From Balneolales bacterium (GTDB lineage Bacteria > Bacteroidota > Rhodothermia > Balneolales > Natronogracilivirgulaceae): 15,162 nt of DNA. The position numbers were made by a program, and so were the translations under genes. The notes beneath the pieces were generated by a model. The model searched no databases and was not told the origin of the DNA. It saw only the letters and a list, made by a program, of their open reading frames with translations. Positions within the stretch are counted from its first letter, which is position 1. Each line of letters opens with the position of its first letter. The stretch spans positions 1 to 15,162 of the forward strand of contig SLLP01000252.1 in assembly GCA_007133995.1 (NCBI GenBank). Direction: 5' to 3'. Positions 1 through 7,864 of this stretch are shown in pieces.

Positions 1-158
1 ATATTTTCAAGCTCCAGGGCAATAGCCTGCGCTTCAAAGGTACCGATGATGATGGGAAGTCTTCGCTTGCCATCTGTTTCGTTGAGTATCAATGCGTAAG
101 CTCCACCGCTGCTGGGACTGGTGGATAGTCCCAGTATGTCCATCTGAATTTTATTCAA
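1..158 (-). CDS. Bifunctional nuclease (BFN/DUF151) family protein, N-terminal part, cut by the window edge
   Basis: Only the first ~52 codons are in the window; the gene continues past position 1. The minus-strand reading gives a GLSTSPSSGGAYALIL stretch followed by RRLPIIIGTFEAQAIALE, which is the hallmark start of the bifunctional nuclease domain (DUF151). Family members have been reported to show DNase and RNase activity, but the role in this lineage is not known. The start is uncertain. A TTG at 156-158 gives an N-terminus beginning MNKIQMDILGLS, the length I expect for the family. The first ATG is at 141-143, five codons later. Neither has a clear ribosome binding site. The gene is divergent from nuoA across a 315-nt control region. 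Family assignment is confident; the start is not. Confidence 0.85.
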   Translation of the reverse strand, partial: MNKIQMDILGLSTSPSSGGAYALILNETDGKRRLPIIIGTFEAQAIALELEN

Positions 159-188
159 AACTGCCGGTAATATTTGAGGTTGAAAGTT

Positions 189-217
189 CGGATAACACGT
201 TGCGCTTCCGTTTTCAA
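189..217 (-). promoter_or_regulatory. Weak candidate promoter for the bifunctional nuclease gene
   Basis: On the minus strand a TTGAAA (plus-strand 212-217) is followed after 17 bp by TATCCG (plus-strand 189-194). This would start transcription near 182, giving a leader of about 25-40 nt before either possible start codon. The -10 match is poor and the call rests on spacing. The -35-like hexamer overlaps the palindrome at 213-226, so a protein bound there could block it. Confidence 0.2.
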
Positions 218-226
218 GTACTTGAA
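213..226. promoter_or_regulatory. 14-bp perfect palindrome, possible operator
   Basis: The sequence TTCAAGTACTTGAA reads identically on both strands. One such perfect 14-mer is expected by chance in about 16 kb of random DNA, so its presence in the window is unremarkable, but its place in a 315-nt divergent promoter region, over the candidate -35 of the leftward gene, fits a homodimeric regulator site. I cannot name the regulator. Confidence 0.35.
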
Positions 227-237
227 CGTAGATAACG

Positions 238-252
238 ATCGAAAAATTCGAT
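238..252. repeat. Inverted repeat ATCGAA-N3-TTCGAT, copy 1
   Basis: Perfect 6-bp arms separated by AAA. The same arms with spacer TTG recur at 7850-7864 in the next intergenic region, so the two copies bracket the nuo operon. The arms could bind a dimeric regulator. I do not recognise the motif. Confidence 0.35.
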
Positions 253-402
253 TGATGTCCATTGCTCTAATGTAACTATTTTTTTTCCTTTGTTAAACAG
301 TCAAAACCTCTCATATCCTTTGTCATTTCAAAGCTTACCGGACGTATTGAAATCAGAAATACGCTTTTTTTATCAAAGAGCACAACGGATTGTCTGTTTT
401 GA

Positions 403-433
403 TTGACATTAGCCCATATCGGAAGTAATTTTA
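403..433 (+). promoter_or_regulatory. Candidate promoter of the nuo operon
   Basis: TTGACA at 403-408 is followed 17 bp later by TAATTT at 426-431. Read as the Bacteroidota-type element, TTG at 403-405 lies 20 nt before TAATTTTA (426-433), which matches TAnnTTT of the TAnnTTTG -7 consensus. The predicted start, near 438-441, leaves a leader of about 35 nt before nuoA. The site satisfies both promoter models, which raises confidence, but no transcription data are available. Confidence 0.45.
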
Positions 434-473
434 GTGCCGGAAAAATGCCTCCTATTTATATATGTAAAGGAAA

Positions 474-887
474 ATGCTGGAACAATACATACCTGTCTTA
501 TTACTCATAGCGCTGGCAATCATCATGGCTTTGGCATTCATAGGCTTGTCGTGGATGTTGGGCCCCAGCAGGCCTGCCGCCAACAAGCTTGGCGCATATG
601 AAAGTGGCATGGACCCAATCGGTCAGGCGCGGGACCGATATTCTGTCAGCTTTTATATCATAGCCATGGAGTTTATTGTTTTTGACCTTGAGGTTATCTT
701 TATCTATCCTTGGGCAGTCCGCTACCAGGAGTTCGGTGAGGGAACGCTGTGGGCCATGATGCTATTTATTTTCATATTATTCCTCGGACTGGTTTATACT
801 CTCAAGAAAGGCAGTTTCGACTGGGCTGCCGAGCCTTTGGCTGGAAAAAAAGAGAAGACACCAGTTACAATACATCCTGAATTATGA
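474..887 (+). CDS. nuoA: NADH-quinone oxidoreductase subunit A
   Basis: Small membrane subunit of respiratory complex I, at the junction of the membrane arm and the quinone pocket. The 137-residue product has three hydrophobic segments (about 6-29, 59-80 and 92-111). The conserved loop and second helix, starting YESGMDPIGQARDRYSV at 42-58 and running through FDLEVIFIYPWA to 81, is diagnostic of NuoA. The start at 474 has AAAGG at 466-470, only 3 nt from the ATG, an unusually tight spacing; it is kept because the hydrophobic first helix begins immediately and no in-frame alternative precedes it. It is the first gene of the operon and its stop overlaps the nuoB start in an ATGA (884-887), suggesting coupled translation. 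Confidence 0.97.
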   Translation: MLEQYIPVLLLIALAIIMALAFIGLSWMLGPSRPAANKLGAYESGMDPIGQARDRYSVSFYIIAMEFIVFDLEVIFIYPWAVRYQEFGEGTLWAMMLFIFILFLGLVYTLKKGSFDWAAEPLAGKKEKTPVTIHPEL

Positions 888-1366
888 GTCTTGATCGTGT
901 TATGGGTGAAGGCTACTTCACCACATCCATTGACGCCCTTACAAAGTGGGGGCGCGCCAACTCGGTCTGGCCCATGCCAATGGGTCTTGCCTGCTGTGCT
1001 ATTGAAATGATGGCGTTTGCCGGACCAAAATATGATGCTGCCCGGTTCGGATCGGAGGTGTTTCGGTTCTCACCCAGGCAAAGTGACGTTATGATCGTGG
1101 CAGGCTGGTGCACCTATAAAATGTCACATGCGATCCGACGCGTCTGGGATCAGATGCCGGATCCCAAGTGGTGTATTGCAATGGGAGCATGCGCCTCCAC
1201 CGGCGGCATGCACCGGTGTTATGGCGTTGTGCAAGGAGTCGATAACTTCCTGCCGGTCGACTATTATATCTCCGGCTGCCCTCCGCGCCCCGAATCCATC
1301 ATCAATGCGATCCTCAAGATCCAGGACAAGATCAAAGAGCAGCAATCACTCAAGCTGGACAGCTAA
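884..1366 (+). CDS. nuoB: NADH-quinone oxidoreductase subunit B (cluster N2 subunit)
   Basis: Carries the terminal [4Fe-4S] cluster N2, which passes electrons to quinone at the NuoB-NuoD interface. The 160-residue product has the N2 ligands in the expected arrangement: adjacent cysteines at 37-38 (LACCAIEMMA), C103 in MGACASTGGMHRCYG, and C132 in ISGCPPRPE. It has four further cysteines, at 76, 87 and 112 among others; C76 (GWCTYKM) and C87 (KWCIAMG) sit where many homologues have Thr/Ile and Val. Length is normal for bacteria without a long N-terminal extension. Translation starts inside the last codon of nuoA (4-nt overlap). No Shine-Dalgarno is needed if coupled. Confidence 0.98.
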   Translation: MSLDRVMGEGYFTTSIDALTKWGRANSVWPMPMGLACCAIEMMAFAGPKYDAARFGSEVFRFSPRQSDVMIVAGWCTYKMSHAIRRVWDQMPDPKWCIAMGACASTGGMHRCYGVVQGVDNFLPVDYYISGCPPRPESIINAILKIQDKIKEQQSLKLDS

Positions 1367-1375
1367 TTAACCATT

Positions 1376-1879
1376 ATGAATACCGATACCAGGGACAGCA
1401 TTCTGCAAGACATAAGTGAATTTCTGGGCGATGATCTCTTAGAGGTGAGCCTGGAGCAGACCTATCCCCTTTTGCGAATATCCAGGAACAAGCTCTATGA
1501 GACTTGCCGCTTTCTAAAGAATACTCTTCATTTCATTTATCTGAATGAAATCATAGGAGCCGACCGGTTCACTTCCGAGGACCGTTTTGAAGTGATCTAC
1601 CACCTGATTTCACTCCGTGACAGACAGCGTATTTTCGTGAAGGTATATGTGGATGAAGAAGAGCCGCTCTTACCCACAGTCACTCATATCTGGAAAAGCG
1701 CAAACTGGAATGAGCGTGAGGTATATGATATGTTCGGCATCCGTTTTGAGGATCACCCGGACCTGCGACGAATTTTTCTGCCCGAGGATTTTAAATACTA
1801 TCCGCTTAGAAAAGAGTTTCCCCTTCTCGGTGTACCGGGATCGCTGGAAATGCCCAACACTACTCCTGATCACGACTGA
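1376..1879 (+). CDS. nuoC: NADH-quinone oxidoreductase subunit C (30 kDa)
   Basis: Hydrophilic-arm subunit that packs against NuoD and NuoB and carries no cofactor. The 167-residue product has the 30-kDa subunit signature ANWNEREVYDMFGIRFEDHP at 109-128, followed by LRRIFLPEDFKYYPLRKEFPL to 150. The start at 1376 is 9 nt after the nuoB stop. No Shine-Dalgarno is visible, as for most genes here. NuoC and NuoD are separate proteins in this organism, unlike the fused NuoCD of E. coli. Confidence 0.97.
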   Translation: MNTDTRDSILQDISEFLGDDLLEVSLEQTYPLLRISRNKLYETCRFLKNTLHFIYLNEIIGADRFTSEDRFEVIYHLISLRDRQRIFVKVYVDEEEPLLPTVTHIWKSANWNEREVYDMFGIRFEDHPDLRRIFLPEDFKYYPLRKEFPLLGVPGSLEMPNTTPDHD

Positions 1880-1890
1880 CTGCTTTCCCT

Positions 1891-3183
1891 ATGCAATTCG
1901 AAAAGCAAATATCAAAGAAAAAACCAACCTATTTCAGGGAACACCAGGAAGCCTTGTATAAAAGTCTTGAGGATAAGCATGCTACGGTCGAAATCGACAA
2001 AAGCGATCCACTGGCGACCAGGATGACGCTCAACATGGGACCCCAGCACCCTGCCACGCACGGCGTGCTAAGGGTACTCATGGAGCTGGACGGGGAAGTC
2101 ATCACCAAATGCCGCCTTGATACCGGTTATCTGCATCGCGGTATAGAGAAAATGGCTGAAAACAAGACCTACCAGGAGTTCATGCCTTATACCGATCGCA
2201 TGGACTACCTGTCCCCATATAGCAATAATGTGGCACTCTGCATGGCGGTCGAGCGGATTGCCAATATTGAAATTCCCGAACGGGCGAGCTATATCCGTAT
2301 GATCTGCTGCGAACTGGCCCGGATCTCTTCGCATCTTCTTTGGCTTGGTACGATGATCATGGATGCCGGGGCACTCTCTTACTTCCTTTGGACATTTCGC
2401 GAAAGAGAAAAGATATACGATATTTTTGATGACGTGGCCGGGCACCGGTTTACTGTTTCGCACTCTCGTATCGGCGGCGTGAACAATGACTTCACGCCGG
2501 TGGCAGTGGAAAAAATCCGCAAGTTTGTCAAAGAGTTTCCGGATGAGCTCAGAGGCTGGCACAAAACCCTGGACAGAAACCGGATCTTTGTGGATCGCAA
2601 CAATGGCGTTGGTGCCATCGATCACGAAGAAGCCATTGCCATTGGACTTGCGGGTCCGTCACTCAGGGCAACAGGCATCGCCTACGATATCCGCACGTTC
2701 GAACCCTATTTGCATTATGATGAAATGGACTTTACGGTGCCAACCCGAACAGAAGGCGATAATCTGGCCCGATACTACTGTCGGATGGAAGAAATGGCCG
2801 AGTCAATCAGGATAATTGAACAATGTTTTGACAAAATGCCTAAAAAGGGTCCGATCAGGGTAGACGATGCCAAGAAAAGCTATCCATCCAAGGATGAGGT
2901 TTACTACTCCATGGAAGGACTTATTCACGATTTCATGATGACCGACACGGGTGTGTGTCCACCCGCGGGGGCTGAAAGTTATCACGCCATTGAAGCACCA
3001 AAGGGCGAGCTTGGATTTTATATCCAAAGCGACGGCACGGGTCACCCCTGGCGATTGAAAATCAATTCACCATCCTTCAGCAATCTGCAGGGACTTGAAA
3101 CTGTACTTGACGGAGAAATGGTTGCCGATACCGTTGTGATAATCGGCGGCATGGATCCGGTAATGGGAGACTCAGACAAATAG
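1891..3183 (+). CDS. nuoD: NADH-quinone oxidoreductase subunit D (49 kDa, quinone site)
   Basis: Forms the quinone-binding chamber with NuoB. The 430-residue product contains MGPQHPATHGVLR (49-61) and LHRGIEKMAE (81-90), the 49-kDa subunit signature. The two residues known from other complex I structures to contact the quinone head group appear to be conserved: H53 in GPQHP and Y106 in DRMDY. The C-terminus ends GGMDPVMGDSDK, where the family usually has DPVxGExDR. About 44 residues precede the conserved core; they are lysine-rich and not diagnostic, but no better start is seen. The gene begins 11 nt after nuoC and its stop is 2 nt before nuoE. Confidence 0.97.
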   Translation: MQFEKQISKKKPTYFREHQEALYKSLEDKHATVEIDKSDPLATRMTLNMGPQHPATHGVLRVLMELDGEVITKCRLDTGYLHRGIEKMAENKTYQEFMPYTDRMDYLSPYSNNVALCMAVERIANIEIPERASYIRMICCELARISSHLLWLGTMIMDAGALSYFLWTFREREKIYDIFDDVAGHRFTVSHSRIGGVNNDFTPVAVEKIRKFVKEFPDELRGWHKTLDRNRIFVDRNNGVGAIDHEEAIAIGLAGPSLRATGIAYDIRTFEPYLHYDEMDFTVPTRTEGDNLARYYCRMEEMAESIRIIEQCFDKMPKKGPIRVDDAKKSYPSKDEVYYSMEGLIHDFMMTDTGVCPPAGAESYHAIEAPKGELGFYIQSDGTGHPWRLKINSPSFSNLQGLETVLDGEMVADTVVIIGGMDPVMGDSDK

Positions 3184-3185
3184 TT

Positions 3186-3728
3186 ATGTCAGGAACAAAG
3201 ACATTTGATGAAAAGGATCTCGCTGAGATTGAAAAACTGACAAAGAAATATCCTGAAAAACAGGCTGCTGTGCTGCCTGTGCTCTGGTACGCACAAGATA
3301 AATTCGGACATGTCGATCCGTCAGTTCAGAAGCTGGTGGCAGAAACCATGGATCTGCCTGAAGCACATGTTTATGGTGTTGTAACATTTTACACTCAGTT
3401 TTACGAAAAACCCATGGGCAAGCATGTTCTTGATGTATGCACTTGCCTGAGCTGCCAGGTCTGCGGGGGATACGATATTCTTAACTATCTGGAAGATAAA
3501 CTGGGTATCATGGCAGGTGAAACCACTCCGGACGGTGAGTTTTCCATTCAGTCGGTTGAATGTCTTGGCGCTTGTGGTTACGCCCCCATGCTTCAGGTAA
3601 CCAATGACAAGTACGTCAATTACCTGACATATGAAAAAATTGACAAGCTGATTGATGATCTCAAGTCCGGCAAACAGCCAGGGTTTGAATCCAACAAAAT
3701 GCCCCAACACGAAAACGGAACTGAATAA
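3186..3728 (+). CDS. nuoE: NADH-quinone oxidoreductase subunit E (24 kDa, [2Fe-2S] N1a)
   Basis: Thioredoxin-like ferredoxin subunit of the NADH-oxidising module, partner of NuoF. The 180-residue product has the N1a ligands with family spacing: C85 and C90 (VCTCLSC, C-x4-C), then C126 and C130 (ECLGACG, C-x3-C). Extra cysteines at 87 and 93 are next to the first pair. The N-terminal helical part (KKYPEKQAAVLPVLWYAQDK) is also typical. About 20 residues at the C-terminus (GKQPGFESNKMPQHENGTE) look like a disordered tail. It lies 2 nt after nuoD and 4 nt before nuoF. Confidence 0.97.
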   Translation: MSGTKTFDEKDLAEIEKLTKKYPEKQAAVLPVLWYAQDKFGHVDPSVQKLVAETMDLPEAHVYGVVTFYTQFYEKPMGKHVLDVCTCLSCQVCGGYDILNYLEDKLGIMAGETTPDGEFSIQSVECLGACGYAPMLQVTNDKYVNYLTYEKIDKLIDDLKSGKQPGFESNKMPQHENGTE

Positions 3729-3732
3729 TACG

Positions 3733-5022
3733 ATGCCCAACGACTGGAAATCATATAAGCCTCTTCTTCTGCCGGCCATCAAAGACCTGCACGAGATCTC
3801 CGTTTATGAAAAGAACAACGGATATCAGGCACTGCGAAAAATTCTGAAAGACCGGGCAATGTGGAGTCCCCAAAATGTTATAAATGAAGTTAAGACTGCC
3901 AACATTCGTGGTCGGGGTGGCGCCGGGTTTAATGCCGGTCTTAAATGGTCATTTATGCCGGAGCCGGATGGCAAACCGCGCTATCTGGCGTGCAATGGTG
4001 ACGAATCAGAGCCCGGAACCTTCAAGGACCGGAAGATTTTTGAATTCAATCCTCATCTTTTTATTGAGGGTGCGATTATAGCCGCCTATGCCATGCAGAT
4101 TGATGTGATTTACGTCTACATCCGCGGCGAGTACCGCCCCTTTGTAAAGATGCTGCAGAGAGCTATCGATCAGGCTTATGAAAAAGGCTACCTTGGCAAA
4201 AAGGTTCTGGGATCCGATTTCAGCGTGGAAATGTATACCCATATGGGAGCCGGCGCATACATATGTGGCGAAGAGTCATCCCTGATGGAGTCACTTGAGG
4301 GCAAGCGTGGCTATCCCCGGGTCAAGCCTCCCTTTCCTGCACAGCGGGGCTTATGGGGCCGGCCTACTACCATAAATAATATTGAGACGCTGGCCAATGT
4401 TCCGCTTGTGATGGACAAAGGCGCTGACTGGTATCTCAAAATCGGCCCGGATACCCATCCTGGACCTGTGCTTTATGGTATATCCGGACATTTAAAACGT
4501 CCCGGTGTATACGAGTATCCTGCTGGAATGAACATCATGACCCTGATCAATGAAGTTGCAGGGGGCATACGTGAAGGAAAAAAATTGAAAGCTTTAATTC
4601 CCGGTGGGTCATCAACACCTCCGCTGCGTGCTGATATGCTCGAGGGAGTGAGCATGGATGCCAACTCGTTGCGGGATGCCGGATCCATGATGGGTACCGC
4701 CGGCATGGTCGTTCTGGATGAAGACACCGATATGGTCGACCTGATCTGGAGAATCTCCTATTTTTATGATCATGAATCGTGCGGTCAGTGTACACCATGC
4801 CGTGACGGAACCGGATGGCTCGAAAAAACGCTTCGGAAAATCAAAAACGGCGATGGTGAACTGCGGGACCTTGACCTTCTGCTTGCCATTTGCCATCGAA
4901 TGGAAGGCCGTACCATCTGTGCGCTGGCCGATGCCGCCGCCTGGCCTGTCCGTTACTCCATAGACCGCTTTCGTGATGAATTCGAAAGAAAATGCAAGAA
5001 AACGGTTTACGCCGTCGCCTGA
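3733..5022 (+). CDS. nuoF: NADH-quinone oxidoreductase subunit F (51 kDa, NADH/FMN site)
   Basis: Oxidises NADH and carries FMN and [4Fe-4S] cluster N3. From the ATG at 3733 the product is 429 residues. The FMN/NADH region begins IRGRGGAGFNAGLKWSFM (58-75) and includes CNGDESEPGTFKDR (87-100); GAGAYICGEESSLMESLEGK lies at 172-191. N3 ligands are C350, C353 and C356 (SCGQCTPCRDG) plus C396 (TICALADA). An upstream in-frame ATG at 3652 would add 27 residues, but that stretch overlaps nuoE coding sequence and has no family similarity, so the start 4 nt after the nuoE stop is chosen. N3 here means the NuoF tetranuclear cluster; numbering of clusters differs between schemes. Confidence 0.97.
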   Translation: MPNDWKSYKPLLLPAIKDLHEISVYEKNNGYQALRKILKDRAMWSPQNVINEVKTANIRGRGGAGFNAGLKWSFMPEPDGKPRYLACNGDESEPGTFKDRKIFEFNPHLFIEGAIIAAYAMQIDVIYVYIRGEYRPFVKMLQRAIDQAYEKGYLGKKVLGSDFSVEMYTHMGAGAYICGEESSLMESLEGKRGYPRVKPPFPAQRGLWGRPTTINNIETLANVPLVMDKGADWYLKIGPDTHPGPVLYGISGHLKRPGVYEYPAGMNIMTLINEVAGGIREGKKLKALIPGGSSTPPLRADMLEGVSMDANSLRDAGSMMGTAGMVVLDEDTDMVDLIWRISYFYDHESCGQCTPCRDGTGWLEKTLRKIKNGDGELRDLDLLLAICHRMEGRTICALADAAAWPVRYSIDRFRDEFERKCKKTVYAVA

Positions 5023-5043
5023 TGAAACTTTATAATATCAGCT

Positions 5044-6786
5044 ATGCCTGAAATTTTTATTGATCACAAACGATACGAATTCGAGCAGCCGGGCAAAGTT
5101 CTGCAGTTCATGCTGGATAACGGCATGGATCTGCCCTTTTTCTGCTATCACCCCTCACTCTCCATCCCTGCCAATTGCAGGCAATGCATCGTCAAAGCAG
5201 GAATGCCCGTTTTCGACAGAGATAGAGGAACGTTCAAGCTTGATGAGAAGGGAGAAAGGATTATCCGGTTTTTTCCGAAATTGATGACGGCCTGCAGCCT
5301 TGATCTGGCCGACGGCATGGTGGTGTACACCCATCATACGGATGAATTGGTAAAGCAGGCGCAAGCCGACAACCTGGAGTTTATCCTCATCAATCATCCG
5401 CTGGACTGCCCGATATGCGATCAGGCCGGCGAATGTCCTCTGCAGATTCTGACATACAAATACGGACCGGAAGGAAGCCGTTTTGAGCACAAAAAGGTTC
5501 ACAAGCCCAAGGCGATTCAGCTCGGACCAAGGGTGATTCTTGACGCCGAGCGGTGCATCAACTGCACCCGATGCGTCCGCTTTACCGATGAAATATCCAA
5601 AACACATCAACTCACCATCATCTCCAGAGGCGATAAAAACTATCCGATGACGGCCAACGATCAGGTCTTCGATGATCCATACTCGTTGAATACCGTGGAT
5701 ATCTGTCCTGTCGGCGCACTCACCTCAGCCGATTTCAGGTTTAAGGCCCGAGTCTGGGAGATGAATCAGACCCCTGGAATTGACATCTCCAACGGCAAGG
5801 GATGCAGCACCTGGGTATGGACCAGGGATAACCTTGTCATGCGCATTACTCCAAGGTTTAATGAAGCGGTAAACGATCATTGGATGCCTGATTCAGGCCG
5901 GCTGTCATACAGAACTTTCAACGAAAACAGAATCTCTAAGCCGTGGCTGCGTCCCGACAACAAGGAACAGGTTCGCACAACATGGAATAATGCCGAATTG
6001 ACCCTGCGCGAAGAACTTGACAAGGTGGAATCTTCACAGATCCTTGTCATTGGCAGCCCGCATGCCTCGGTTGAAGACAACTATACATTTAAAAAATACT
6101 TCGAATCTCTGGGAGTAACTGATTTTTATTATCTGCCGCATGTCGTTCCCGGTGCGGGTGATGACTTGTTGCTGAGTGATGATCAGGCTCCTAATACCCT
6201 CGGCGTCCGGGCACTCGGCTATAGCGAAATTGCCGGAGACAAGCTTCCGAAAATTGTGACATCCGCAAAGCCCAAACTTGTTTTCATTCTGGATGATGAT
6301 ATACTCGATCGGTCGGACCTCACCTCCTCTCACCTTGAAGACGCATTTACGGTTTACTGGGGAACCAACCATAACGGCACCTCCCTTGCTGCAAACCTTG
6401 TGATTCCGATTACCACTGCTGTTGAACATGCTGCATCGTACATCAATGTGGACGGACGCATCCAGAGGACTGTTCCCGCCAAGGAAACGCTGTATACCAA
6501 CCGCCGTCTTAACCTGGAGATGTCCATGGGTCGGCTGGATCATTACGGTACCAAATTTGACAACTGGGTAACTGATGCCAACCGGATTGATTGCATTCCG
6601 GCCTGGGAATTCATCACCAGACTCAATCCCGGTTCTGATACCTTTGCATGGGAGTCATCACGCCAGATTCTTGCTGAAATTGGTGGGAAATTAAACATCT
6701 TTCGTGGAGTTACTTACGAACAAATGGATGAAGAGAACGGCATTCAACTGAACCTGGAACAAGATTCGGAAGTTAATACGGTATAA
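5044..6786 (+). CDS. nuoG: NADH-quinone oxidoreductase subunit G (75 kDa, Fe-S)
   Basis: Carries three Fe-S clusters that pass electrons from NuoF towards NuoI/NuoB. In the 580-residue product the [2Fe-2S] ligands are C34, C45, C48 and C84; a His/Cys-ligated [4Fe-4S] site follows (H118, C122, C125, C131 in NHPLDCPICDQAGECPLQ); the next [4Fe-4S] site is C171, C174, C177 and C221 (CINCTRCVRF and DICPVGAL). The extra N7 cluster motif of some bacteria is absent; only C254 is seen after it. The C-terminal molybdopterin-oxidoreductase-like domain (about 250-580) is shorter than in the ~900-residue E. coli protein. The start is 21 nt after nuoF, the largest gap within the operon. Confidence 0.95.
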   Translation: MPEIFIDHKRYEFEQPGKVLQFMLDNGMDLPFFCYHPSLSIPANCRQCIVKAGMPVFDRDRGTFKLDEKGERIIRFFPKLMTACSLDLADGMVVYTHHTDELVKQAQADNLEFILINHPLDCPICDQAGECPLQILTYKYGPEGSRFEHKKVHKPKAIQLGPRVILDAERCINCTRCVRFTDEISKTHQLTIISRGDKNYPMTANDQVFDDPYSLNTVDICPVGALTSADFRFKARVWEMNQTPGIDISNGKGCSTWVWTRDNLVMRITPRFNEAVNDHWMPDSGRLSYRTFNENRISKPWLRPDNKEQVRTTWNNAELTLREELDKVESSQILVIGSPHASVEDNYTFKKYFESLGVTDFYYLPHVVPGAGDDLLLSDDQAPNTLGVRALGYSEIAGDKLPKIVTSAKPKLVFILDDDILDRSDLTSSHLEDAFTVYWGTNHNGTSLAANLVIPITTAVEHAASYINVDGRIQRTVPAKETLYTNRRLNLEMSMGRLDHYGTKFDNWVTDANRIDCIPAWEFITRLNPGSDTFAWESSRQILAEIGGKLNIFRGVTYEQMDEENGIQLNLEQDSEVNTV

Positions 6787-7785
6787 ATGGATCCACTACT
6801 TTTTTCAACACTGGTCATGCTGGCCGTTGTCCTGCTATTTCTTCTCCCCTCGGCGGCGGTTGCCGTATATGCAGAACGACGGGTTTCGGCTTTCATTCAA
6901 AACAGATATGGACCCAACCGTGTCGGTCCGCTAGGTCTGTTTCAGCCTTTTGCTGACGTGATCAAGCTTTTCCTGAAAGAGGATATCATTCCGACCAAGG
7001 CCAATCGCTTCCTGTACATCCTTGCTCCAATGATACCGGTCGCCACAGCCATCATAACGGTTGCTGTCATCCCATTCAGTGAATTCGTATACATAACCGA
7101 TCTGAATGTAGGGGTGCTGTTCCTGCTGGCTGCAGCGTCGCTTTCCGTATATGGTGTAACACTCGCCGGTTGGGCATCAAACAGCAAATATTCTCTCCTT
7201 GGTGGATTGCGTGCTGCAGCTCAGATGATCAGTTACGAGTTGCCTATGGGAGTCGCACTTGCCTCCGTCATTCTGTTTGCCGGATCGCTCAGTGTTCTGG
7301 AAATCGTTCAATCACAGGAGATTTGGTGGAATATATTCCGGAACCCGATCGGATGTGTGATTTTTATTATTGCTGTTTTTGCGGAAGCCAACCGCGCTCC
7401 CTTTGATCTTGTTGAAGCCGAGCAGGAACTGGTGGGAGGTTTCCATACCGAATACAGCTCAATGAAATTCGGAACTTTCTTTCTCGCTGAATACATGCAT
7501 GTTGTAGTCGGCAGCATGCTCATCACCGTATTTTTCTTTGGTGGGTACCATCTGCCCTTAGCAGGCTACTGGCTGCCGGAAATGAGTCCGCTTTGGAAAT
7601 CCATTCTGGATATCCATGTGTTCCTGATCAAAACCGTATTTTTTGCCTTTGTCTTCATATGGGTCCGTTGGACACTGCCCCGTTTTAAATTCAATCAGTT
7701 GATGCGACTCGGCTGGACCAGGATGCTTCCGCTGGCAATTTTGAATTTTGCCGTCATTTCCATCATCCTGTATTATATTTCCTGA
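6787..7785 (+). CDS. nuoH: NADH-quinone oxidoreductase subunit H (membrane, quinone channel)
   Basis: Membrane subunit that anchors the hydrophilic arm and forms the quinone entry channel. The 332-residue product is highly hydrophobic with about eight membrane segments. Both family signatures are present: the block starting ERRVSAFIQNRYGPNRVGP at 30-48 (then FADVIKLFLKEDIIP), and AEANRAPFDLVEAEQELVGG (199-218) followed by FHTEYSSMKFG. The conserved loop acids E200, E210 and E212 are retained. The ATG follows the nuoG stop with no gap. It is the last nuo gene in the window; nuoI to nuoN do not follow. Confidence 0.97.
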   Translation: MDPLLFSTLVMLAVVLLFLLPSAAVAVYAERRVSAFIQNRYGPNRVGPLGLFQPFADVIKLFLKEDIIPTKANRFLYILAPMIPVATAIITVAVIPFSEFVYITDLNVGVLFLLAAASLSVYGVTLAGWASNSKYSLLGGLRAAAQMISYELPMGVALASVILFAGSLSVLEIVQSQEIWWNIFRNPIGCVIFIIAVFAEANRAPFDLVEAEQELVGGFHTEYSSMKFGTFFLAEYMHVVVGSMLITVFFFGGYHLPLAGYWLPEMSPLWKSILDIHVFLIKTVFFAFVFIWVRWTLPRFKFNQLMRLGWTRMLPLAILNFAVISIILYYIS

Positions 7786-7817
7786 CAGAATATCGTTTAC
7801 TGCAGCGTCGTTGAAAG

Positions 7818-7848
7818 CATGCATTGCCTCAGGCCCGGAAAATGCATG
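7818..7848. repeat. Inverted repeat with 8-bp arms after nuoH, not a clear terminator
   Basis: CATGCATT (7818-7825) and AATGCATG (7841-7848) can form an 8-bp stem with a 15-nt loop. The loop also contains GCCTCAGGC. There is no run of T after the stem, so it is not a standard intrinsic terminator. It could be a transcript-end or processing structure for nuoA-H, or chance. I see no other terminator in the 194 nt between nuoH and mtaB. Confidence 0.3.
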
Positions 7849-7849
7849 A

Positions 7850-7864
7850 ATCGAATTGTTCGAT
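7850..7864. repeat. Inverted repeat ATCGAA-N3-TTCGAT, copy 2
   Basis: Same 6-bp arms as at 238-252, with spacer TTG instead of AAA. It lies 116 nt before the mtaB start and 64 nt after nuoH, right next to the stem at 7818-7848. Its recurrence in the second intergenic region suggests, without proving, a shared binding protein. Confidence 0.35.

Larger units (their letters stand above)
159..473. other. Divergent intergenic control region between the bifunctional nuclease gene and nuoA
   Basis: This 315-nt AT-rich stretch holds no convincing gene on either strand. It contains a 14-bp perfect palindrome (213-226), a 6-3-6 inverted repeat (238-252), a weak leftward promoter candidate (189-217) and a better rightward one (403-433). 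The run of eight or more T between about 279 and 287 is not preceded by a stable hairpin, so I do not call a terminator. Because both flanking genes start here, this is where control of the nuo operon is expected. Confidence 0.7.

Noticed and set aside
279..300. T-run as a terminator before nuoA
   Set aside because: No stable stem directly precedes the T-run on the plus strand, and no gene ends there.
2068..2625. Open frame of 185 codons on the minus strand inside nuoD
   Set aside because: Antisense to the most conserved part of nuoD; no domain and no start signal.
3652..3732. Longer start for nuoF at 3652
   Set aside because: The extra 27 residues overlap nuoE and do not look like a NuoF N-terminus; the ATG at 3733 follows the operon spacing.
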